The notes under the pieces: generated by a model
The model's input: the letters and a program-made list of their open reading frames with translations, nothing else
What the model was told of the DNA's origin: nothing
The model's database searches: none
Made by a program: the position numbers and the translations under genes
Part shown: positions 56,231-64,000 of the stretch, piece by piece
How positions within the stretch are numbered: the first letter of the stretch is position 1
Layout of the letters: each line of letters starts with the position of its first letter
Source: Ovis canadensis
Taxonomy: Eukaryota > Chordata > Mammalia > Artiodactyla > Bovidae
Direction of reading: 5' to 3'
DNA: 64,000 nucleotides
Assembly (NCBI RefSeq): GCF_042477335.2
Contig: NC_091247.1
Coordinates: 14,051,001 to 14,115,000, forward strand

Positions 56231-58813
56231 CTGTGTGGGGACAGGTCATGGTGGGGGAGCGGGGGAGTCAGTCACCAGGCCGGGACCAGAGCAGGGAGCT
56301 GGTTCTGGGTCTGATGGAACTGTGTTCTGTCCCGCGCCCACCCTGATGGCTACATGACGGGCCAATGCCCAAGTTCTCTGAGCCCTCTCCTCCGCCATCC
56401 ACCATCCGCTGGGCAGGGATGCTGGGGGAGCCAGGCCAGCACAGGGTAGGGATGCCCAGGCCGCAGTTGGTGGGTCTCTCAGAGGGGCTGAGTGAGAGGG
56501 GACATCAGCACTGGGGCCAGGCCCCACGGGGCTTCACCTCTGCCCGACTCGGCAGGAGTGCGGTCTTGGGCAGAGAGAGGGACACGCGGCACAAACAGAG
56601 CACCGCTCCTCGGTTCCTGTCCCCGGCTTCTGAGATGGACCCCCTCCACTCCAATAACGTTACAGGATCTGAGGTTCTCAGCAGAGCTGCGTGATCAGGA
56701 CAAGGGGCGGATCCTAACCACAGGCTAAGAACACAGCTCCTCAGTAACTTGGGTGTGGAGGGAAGCGGGGGCAGTGACCTCCCCAGGCCGACCTGGTGAG
56801 GGTGGGCAGGGTTCTCGGCACCTGTCTTGGGGCTGTCCCCCCTGAGCACCTCCACTCTGCCTCAGCGAGGCCCCACCAGGCCAGCCTTTCAGAGGCCTTC
56901 CTATCTTTTTCACTCTGGAAGATGGGTGCTCTCTGAACCCTGCCTACACCTGGCTCTCCCACTAGCTCCAGGGTGCTCTGCCCCAGGGCCTGGCCCTCCC
57001 CTGGCTTCCGTTTCCTCACTCCCACAAGGGGAACAAGGCCACACCTGACGAGTTTACACAGCCATCTATCCAAAGGCGGGGATCCCCAAGGCCTTAAGCC
57101 GCTTTCATCAGCTTGAAAAGCTTTTGCCCAACAAGCCCAGCAGACTCAGGCAGTGAACGTGGCTGAACAACAAGGATGTGGCCAGAGAGGAAGTGAGGGC
57201 AGGTGACCTTGAGCCCTGGCCCCCGAAGCGCCTGGCACAGGCCTGGGCAGGGGGCGGGCGCTGAGTGATAACATCTATCAACGGCCTCATGCAGAACTGA
57301 GAGGGGCCTTCACAAACGCCAGAAAGAGGAAATGGAAAACCACTGTCCATGGATATGTTTCCCTGTGTCCCACGCCCGGCCCGCCCTGGGTGAAAACACA
57401 GCCCAAGAGTGGGAAGTGTGTTCCAGACTTCAAACTCTCTGGTTGTCCCTCCTGGTCCGGTGCCAAGGGTCATTTTCAGCTCAGCCCAAAGGGCCAGGGA
57501 GGCCCCAGTGAGCACCTTGTGTAACCCTGGGGCAGGGGGACCTGCGCCGGCAGCGTCAACCCCACCGGCTCTGCCCTGACCCAAGACTGTCGTCTCCTTG
57601 CAGGCCTGCCTCTGCCTGTGCCCGTCCTTCGGGAGCAGAAAAACCAGGTCCTTCTGGTGCCCATACCAGGGGTGCTCAAGGTACTCTGACGGGAACAGAG
57701 CTGTGAGCCAGGGTGGCTGCGGGGGTAAGCCGACTGTCTCTGGTGACACGATAAAGAAGGGCCACAAAGGGGAGCCAGACAAAGGCCTTCCAGCAGGACA
57801 GGAAAGAACGCGACCAAAGAGAGAAGCAACCTACGGCCAGAGGTGGGACGGGGGAACGGGGCCAGGAGAGCCACTCAGGTGGGGAAGGGAACGTAGGTCC
57901 TGAGCTGGAGCAGGGACCAAGGGAAAAACCTGGGCAGCTCCTCCAGTGTGAAAATAAAGCCACTCCTGGGGGCTGGTAGCATGGTCCCCTGGACAGTCAC
58001 ACAGCCATCTCTGATGAGGCTGTACTAGCTCAGTGGCCACCATTCACACATGCCGGGATGTTCATCTTGCATGGAATGGCCCGGGACTGACTGTGGCCCA
58101 GACTGCAGTCCTGAAAAGCAGTCTGCCCTGCACACTTCTGCTCCTCTCTGGGGCCGCCAGGGGCCCACAGAACTCGGTCCTAATAAAGCCCAGTCCTCCT
58201 CCTCGGTTCTCTACGGTCCCAGCAGGAGGCCCACCCAGTGTCCAGGCCCCACACAGGTGCGTGCTGGGGCCACCCCAAGCCTGTAACTTGAGCACCAGCT
58301 TCCATTGCCAGGTGAGGAGTCCCAGGTGAAGCCATCCACTCACCCAGGGGTGCCTGAGCAGAGCCTTGTGCATCTGGCTTCTTGTCCAGCTGTAGCACCT
58401 ACAATGGTGCCAGGCAGTACCCACTGTCCAACATGTGTACGGGACTGCCAGGTCTGAATCCTCAACAATGCACAGACCATGTCCTGCCTACACACTCTGG
58501 AACACTCCAATGTCTGAGCCCAGAAAGGACCAGTTGGACTCAGTGGGGTCAGAAGAAGGTGGGTTCCAATCCCAGGGCCCCGAATCTGAAGCTGTGTTAC
58601 CTGCCCTCTCCCTGTTAAACCTTAGCTCTCTTGTTGGGAATGACAGAGAAGGGCTCCCCACCGAGCTCTCGGGATGGGATGATGCCCTCAGAGGCCAGCC
58701 CAGAGCCCAGCATGCTCCAGGCACCCAGCCTACAGAAGGATGGGGCGAGAGGGAGGGATGCGGGGTGGGACCCTGGGCAGTGGAGGCCGAGAGGGCGTGG
58801 GGGCAGCACTGAC
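56231..58813 (-). other. DAB2IP: DAB2IP intron
   Basis: 2.58 kb of GC-rich sequence with no recognisable repeat, exon or RNA. Long reading frames on the - strand (for example 57108-57782) have no protein-like features and are not flanked by phase-compatible splice sites. Confidence 0.65.
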
Positions 58814-58958
58814 CAGTAGGAGTTGATGATTTTGCAGAAGGCCAGCTCGCAGCACATCTTGAGGTTGCCCTGGTGCTCGGGGAGGTCAGCGGCCGAGCAC
58901 TTGCTCGGGTCCACTTCACAGTTCTCGTCCGACTCGTACAGCGCTTTGATGAACTCTC
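58814..58958 (-). CDS. DAB2IP: DAB2IP exon: RasGAP domain, middle
   Basis: 145 bases: [20 protein letters not shown] to [11 protein letters not shown] plus two bases of the next Cys codon. Acceptor GGCCACAG, donor GTCAGT. It forms the segment between the arginine-finger exon and the FLRF exon, with the conserved DPSKC and the helix [16 protein letters not shown]. Confidence 0.96.
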
Positions 58959-59049
58959 CTGTGGCCGAGAGGGCAGGAGGGGGCGGTGAGGACCCAGTGG
59001 GCATGCCCCACCCTGACCCTCTTGCCCCCAGTCGGCCCAGACCCCCTAC

Positions 59050-59194
59050 CTAGTGCGTCCTGCAGGTACTTCTGGCCCACCAGCTTGAGGTACTCCTCGA
59101 TGGCCTTGGTGGCCAGCGTGTTCTCCCGGAAGATGAGGTGCTCGTTTTCCCCACAGCGGTCCACCTCCGACATCATCAGGTCGGTCAGGAAGTC
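59050..59194 (-). CDS. DAB2IP: DAB2IP exon: RasGAP arginine-finger segment
   Basis: 145 bases, 48 codons plus one base: [48 protein letters not shown]. Acceptor CTCCACAG, donor GTAGGG. The Arg of FRENTLATK (codon at 59126-59128) is the arginine finger that enters the Ras active site and speeds GTP hydrolysis. It is present, so this copy encodes a potentially active GAP. Only a 91-base intron separates it from the next exon (58814-58958). Confidence 0.97.
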
Positions 59195-62058
59195 CTGTGG
59201 AGCCAGGGGAGGAGAGTGGACTTGAGCAGGCCTGGCAGGTAAGGCCCCAGGGGTCCAGACCCACGCTCCCTGGCCAGAAGCCCCTGCTCTGTGAGGCTGC
59301 TCCATCACCAAGCTGCTGGGTCTCACCTGTGGGGGCTTCTGGGGCATGAGAGCAGGGCAGCCTAATGAGGGGACACGGTGACATCTGAGCTGGACCCCGG
59401 ATCAGGGAGGCAAGAGCCCCCGCATGATGGCCTGACCCGGGGGACTCAAATCTCTGCTCAGCCCTGCCCCGGCCTGGCGGGGTGACCGAAAAGAGCACCC
59501 CCATCCCAGGGCTAAAGAGGACAAACAGGCTGCCCTGCCCCCTCATACAAGCAGCTACGACCGTCCACCCATCACTGTGATGAGGTCTCCCGTGCCAGAC
59601 AAGGGCTTGTTCTGTGCAGCCTCACGAGGAAGGAAGACAAGAGGGAGAGGCAGGCCAGCTGCCCTGGAAGGCAGTGAGCCGGGGCTCAGACAGAGGGAGA
59701 TGGACCTCGGCTCGCGTGGGAAGTGGCCTGGCTACAGCACAGCTCCCGGGCAGACCCAGGAGGGAGCCTGAGCCCACGCTTTCCCTCCTGACTGCGGGGC
59801 GGCTCAGAGGAACCTGCTGCACCCCTCCAGGTGGAAACACCCCCCACCTCGGAGGCTGCGCCTCCTCACGCCCACGGCCAGGCTTGTGACCTGGGGAGAA
59901 GACAGGCAGGAGGCAGGGACCTGGGGGCAGTGGGGGCAGAGGGCAGGGGCTGGCCAGCGCAAAGGCCGGGTGGCTGGCATTGTGCCGGGGCTATTGATGC
60001 TCCAGAAATGCCTCATCCAACATGCCCAACTTCAGGGCCCTCGAAATCACAAGTGGGCCTTGAAATATAGAACCAAACTCGGCCCTGGAGACCTGGTTGG
60101 CCAACGGAGAAATAGGAGGGCCGGGGTGGGGGAGAGGCAGTTGGTCTCTCTGGAGACCACACAGCCTGAGGACCCTTCCTGACCACCAGTGACCTCTAGG
60201 GCCTCCTTCTCTGAACAAAGAACAGCAGACGTCAGTACTGCGTGTACTGCTCTGCTCATGCCTACAGCCCTCCTGAGCTCCTGGGGTAGGTGCGAGGCCC
60301 AGGCGGGGGTGAAGAGGAGCTCTTCTTAGAGCCAGGACCGGCTGGGGGTGGTGGTGGTGGGGAAACAGGCACAGAACAGGAAACTGACCTGTCCAAGGCC
60401 ACACAGCTACTGGGACCAAATCTGGCCTGAGTGTCTTGTTATCAAGGGCCCATTTCTCCTACTGCACTGAGTGGGGGGGTTGGGGGGGGCGGAGGGAGAT
60501 GACAGGGGGCAAAGCACACCCAAGGCCCTCTCCCAGGACTCGGAGCCCTCGGCACGTGCTCTGGAAAGAGGCATCTCACCCCTTAGCTCCCCAGGGGCTC
60601 AGAGCTCAGATGCACATCAAGCAGCACCCCACAGAAGATCCGCTGAGGAGCTGGAGCCCCGGTGCACAGTGAGCACCCCGATTTCTCCTGTCTCAGCGAT
60701 GAGCTTGAGAACAAAGGCCCCTTCAGATCAGACTCAGCCTCCCAGCCCAGCCCAGCCCTCGGGGGCCGCTTACTGAAAGGACAGACCTAGAGGCGGAAAG
60801 GAGGCCGCTGGAGCCCCTGCTGCCTCCCTTGGTCTCGCTCTGGTCTCCCTCCCTCTCCAGGGGAGGAAGTGGTCCAAGCACAGAGGAATGGAGTGCCCTG
60901 TGCCCATGGAGAAGTACCTCTCCTGGTCCCCCACCATGAGCCCAATGGGCAGGGGCTCTGAAGGGCCCAAAGGAGGCCAGGGCCTTCTGGATCAGGCAGA
61001 GAGAAAGAATAAGAACCCTGACAGACTGCGCACCCTGGGCTCTGCCTGGGGGCTGAGGCCTGACCCCCAACCTGTGTCTCCCTCCAAGCCCAGGCTGAGG
61101 GCTCGGGACCTTGACCAGGGAGGGCAGTCCCTCACCCCCACCACAGGCCACAAGTCATGCGACGTCTGGAGAGCAGAGGCTCGCCCCCGGGGAAGGCACC
61201 CAAAGCCTTCTGCAGCGTGGATAGACCCCACGTCCAGCCTTTCTCCACTGCACCCCTTTTGAGGAGCTCCCTCAAGGCCCCCCCCAAGGCAGGGGGCAGG
61301 GTGGAACCATGTTCTGCTGTGCTGGGCAGGTAGGCCTGCAGAGCCTTCCAGAAGGAGCCGACCTGTCTGCAAAGAGGAGCGAGTGGGTGGGGCTGGGCGT
61401 GGCTTGGCAGGGAGGCAGGTGGAAGGCGGTGGGGAGGACAGCAGGGGCCCTCCAGCCCTGGAGCAGGGCCTGCTGGAGGGCTCGGGCAAGCTTTGCTCCA
61501 GGGGGGTCCAGAGCTGGGGCGGCTGCCCTCCAGACAGACAGCTGCGACAATGACTGTGCGCCCCGTGTGCGTGCACTGGGAGCTGGGGGGAGTCTGGGGC
61601 TCAGACAACGGCTGCACCCTGGCCGTCACCTGCTGCGATGTGTGATAACTTCACACACCAGATGTGTGTCTGGGTCACTGGGACCCATGTGCCTGCAGAG
61701 GTGGGCCTCGTGGCCTGCTCCCCTGGAGCCTTAGGGAGGGGCCGGCCCTCTCGGGCAGTGGGGAGGCCCTAAAGCCACTTCCTTGCTGCAAGCCATGTTA
61801 CAGACCACGGGCTCCATACCCGCCTCTGCAATCAGCTCCAACCACGGAGGGGGTGCACAAAGCCCCCACCCTTCAGGATGCAGCTCCAGATTTAGCCAGC
61901 TCCAGACTGAGGGGGCCCACCTAGCTATGACGGGGGCCTCCAGCAGAGCTGAAATCCATGACGTGGACGCGGGGACCGGCAGGTCATCCGGTGCCTGTCC
62001 CCCAGCCTTCCACGGGGCCCGCGGGAGGCGGCGTCCCGCCTGAGGCCCGGGCACCTAC
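59195..62058 (-). other. DAB2IP: DAB2IP intron
   Basis: 2.86 kb, GC-rich and largely unique. A MIR-like scrap lies at 60355-60440 and a G-rich run at 60470-60495. No exon recognised. Confidence 0.65.
60355..60440 (-). repeat. MIR SINE fragment
   Basis: 'ggaaacaggcacagaacagg', 'aaactgacctgtccaaggcc' and 'acacagctactgggaccaaa' are the reverse complement of the MIR 3' half. Confidence 0.65.
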
Positions 62059-62613
62059 CTTCACCTTGCCCGTGCTCTGCAGGATGTGCACCAAGGCTGA
62101 CGCCATCTCCTCCTTGGTCTTGGCACTGAGGATGGGCTCGAGGGCAGCGCAGAGCCCCAGGTAGTGGTTGGTGATGTGCTCGGCGAACTCCTTATACATC
62201 TCCATGGGCAGGATAGTGATGGTCTGGTAGCGCGCCTTGATGCGGATCATGGGCCCGGGGCCCTTGCCGCCCTTGGGGTTGGGCGTCACCACCGGGTACC
62301 ACTTCTCCACGAACTGCCGGCCGGCCACGGAGGCGGCGGGCAGGCTCACCAAGCCCAGGTAGCTGCTGCGCTCCTTCTTCTTCTTCTTGTCGGTCTCGCG
62401 GTACAGGTGGACGGTGACTGTGTGCAGGGGCGGCAGGTTGTGGAACTCGAAGTGCTCGCCCCAGAAGACGTTGTCGGTCTTGAGCTTGCCCGTGGTGCGC
62501 GCGTACAGCACGTCGTCCAGGCACAGCTCGCACAGGTACTTCTTCTTGGCCGGCAGGTCCTTGGCCTCGATCACCCACAGCTTCAGAATGTGCTCCACAC
62601 GCCGGCTGTTGTC
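62059..62613 (-). CDS. DAB2IP: DAB2IP exon: C2 domain and start of RasGAP domain
   Basis: 555 bases, 185 codons in phase 0: [20 protein letters not shown] to [12 protein letters not shown]. Acceptor CATGTGCAG, donor GTAGGT. Residues from about 9 to 125 form the C2 domain ([64 protein letters not shown]). DAB2IP-type C2 domains bind membranes and, in the literature, ASK1 and PP2A. The rest starts the RasGAP fold ([40 protein letters not shown]). Five consecutive lysines are encoded (DKKKKKE). Confidence 0.97.
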
Positions 62614-63407
62614 CTGCACATGCATGGGCGGGGAGAGGGGCGCAGTTACCAGGAGCCTGGCGCCTGGTCCCCTGCCAAGCCCGGAGCTGGGAAGAGCGCT
62701 CAGAGCTGGTCAGGGCCAGCTCTGGAGTCTGAAGGAAGTGGGGCCGGATCTCTGCTCTGCCTCATACACTAGCTCACTGACCTTGGGCAAGCAACCATCT
62801 ATGATCATCTAAGCCTTAAGTCCCTCTGTCATGGAAGTCCACAAGCTGAGAGCAACTTAAGAGGCCAGCGCGATGCCTGGCACACGGCGGCCGTTGACTG
62901 GCTCTTGGGAAGCTTGCTTGTCCGCAGAGTCACATGGAGACAAGTACTGCTGAGGTCCTTCCTCAGTGATGGCACGGTGACCAGGACTCAGCTCCAGGCC
63001 GAGTCGGCCAGAAGCAGTGGTGACAGCTGGGGAGAGGTCTGGGGGCAGTGGGGACGCTGGGCAGTGGGTGCCAGCCGGGGCCGGCAGTGCTTGCCTGGAG
63101 GAGGGGACTGGTGGCTAAGCTAGACTCGGAGGGCTGGGCAGGCATGGGCCACAGGAGGAGGGGTATAAGAGGTCCAGACAGGACACCGGCATCTAAAAGG
63201 CCAACCCTGGGTTCTCTGGCCTGGCCTCCCCAGTGTGCAGCTCAGCCTCTTTCCGAGCCCAGCACTGTGGCCCACTGCGGCCCCAACCACACCCCAGTCC
63301 CAGCCCCCTCCAGAGCCCCCGCCCTCTGCTCTCTCGAGTCGGAGCCTGTGCTCTGCTTGGGGTGCAGTTTCTGCCCCGCGCTCTGGGGTTCGGGGACACA
63401 GGCCCAC
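62614..63407 (-). other. DAB2IP: DAB2IP intron
   Basis: 794 bases with a MIR-like segment at 62725-62890. No exon recognised. Confidence 0.7.
62725..62890 (+). repeat. MIR SINE
   Basis: 'gccggatctctgctctgcct', 'cactagctcactgaccttgg' and 'gcaagcaaccatctatgatc' follow the MIR order. Confidence 0.6.
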
Positions 63408-63506
63408 CTTGTTGGGATGCACGGCTCGCCGCAGGTTCTCCATCCACTTATCCCGTTCGGCTGCTGACCGGCAGGAGAAGCACTTGCTTCCTGAGGACGT
63501 CGTCAC
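63408..63506 (-). CDS. DAB2IP: DAB2IP exon: end of PH domain
   Basis: 99 bases, 33 codons in phase 0: [33 protein letters not shown]. Acceptor CCCCCACAG, donor GTGGGC. This is the C-terminal helix of the PH domain with the nearly invariant PH tryptophan (RDKWMENL). The first part of the PH domain and the N-terminus are encoded beyond 64000. It is the most upstream exon in the window. Confidence 0.97.
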
Positions 63507-64000
63507 CTGTGGGGGCAGCACAGTGTCACGGGGGGGGGTGGGGGGGGAGGCACGATGGAGGACCTCCTGGGCTGGGGCAGGGGGGAGGGACACTGGCTGC
63601 CAGGTCTGATGGCACCGCAGCCTCAGGGAGGAGGCAGGACGAGATGCAAGGTGCCCCCTAGATTTTATGTTTGCAGGTGGTGCCCCAAGGCCTGTGGTCC
63701 CAGAGCAGGATGGTGACAGGACAGTGTCCAGCCCCGTGCCAACTGGCGCTTGAGTCCTGCCTCGGGGCCCTCTGTCCTCAGAAAAGCATCTCTCTGAGTC
63801 CACCCTCATTCTCCTGGAGATGGTGGAGACAGAAGGCACGGGCTCCTGCATGAATCGGAGGACCCTGAGGTCTCCTTCTATCGCTGGAACCACAGGCACC
63901 CCGGAGACAACCGCGGGTCAGCCTCAGGGTTGCCTTGGTCCTCAGCTGACACCTGCTGACGGTGCTTCTCTTGCTGAACATGATGGCAGTGGTGGTCACA
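63507..64000 (-). other. DAB2IP: DAB2IP intron (partial)
   Basis: A G-rich run lies at 63531-63549 on the + strand. No exon or repeat recognised. The intron continues past the window edge. Confidence 0.6.

Larger units (their letters stand above)
36935..64000 (-). other. DAB2IP: DAB2IP gene, 3' part (12 coding exons and 3' UTR)
   Basis: The gene runs on the - strand from beyond 64000 to about 36935. Twelve exons, all with AG acceptors and GT donors, join in phase to 3069 bases (1022 residues plus stop). Human DAB2IP long isoforms are about 1190 residues, so roughly the first 170 are encoded outside the window. DAB2IP (AIP1) is a cytoplasmic scaffold and Ras GTPase-activating protein. It lowers Ras signalling, binds DAB2, and supports ASK1-JNK signalling while restraining PI3K-AKT and NF-kB. 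It acts as a tumour suppressor and in neuronal migration. Identity is based on the near-continuous match to the family along all exons. No promoter is in the window. Confidence 0.97.

Noticed and set aside
57108-57782. 224-codon open frame in a DAB2IP intron, - strand
   Set aside because: The surrounding coding exons already join in phase and match the known protein, leaving no room for an extra exon. No recognisable features.

Overview
This is a mammalian nuclear window from a ruminant, most likely a bovid. Ruminant-specific retroposons (Bov-tA, BOV-A2, BovB/RTE) lie next to older mammalian repeats (MIR, L2, MaLR LTR, L1M). Genes are split by GT-AG introns. Nothing suggests bacterial, plasmid or viral genome organisation.

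Two protein-coding genes point towards each other. At the left, on the + strand, is the 3' end of a gene I read as TTLL11 (tubulin polyglutamylase family): its last intron, its terminal coding exon (6307-6602) and a 3' UTR of about 1.9 kb ending near 8465. At the right, on the - strand, are the last 12 coding exons of DAB2IP (AIP1, a Ras GTPase-activating scaffold), from 63506 down to the stop codon at 39815, followed by a 3' UTR of about 2.9 kb ending near 36935. The 12 exons join in frame at every junction and give 1022 codons plus stop. They carry the end of the PH domain, the C2 domain, the RasGAP domain with its arginine finger, the PER-like and proline-rich regions and the C-terminal coiled coil. 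The first exons of DAB2IP lie beyond 64000. The convergent order and spacing match the human 9q33 DAB2IP-TTLL11 neighbourhood as I know it.

The 28 kb between the two genes holds no gene I can support. It is a layered repeat landscape: a MIR/L2 background, older L1 3' ends, a strongly decayed LTR retrovirus with both LTRs (about 20440-23352), and a nested cluster at 29165-34170. In that cluster one L1 has been hit by a Bov-tA, by a BovB carrying a 5' inversion, and by a second BovB that still has a 349-codon reverse transcriptase reading frame.

I did not find an undescribed system. The most informative non-genic signals are the inverted BovB flanked by matching target duplications (a twin-priming product), the decayed provirus, and a few AT-rich non-repeat blocks in the intergenic region that could be conserved regulatory elements.
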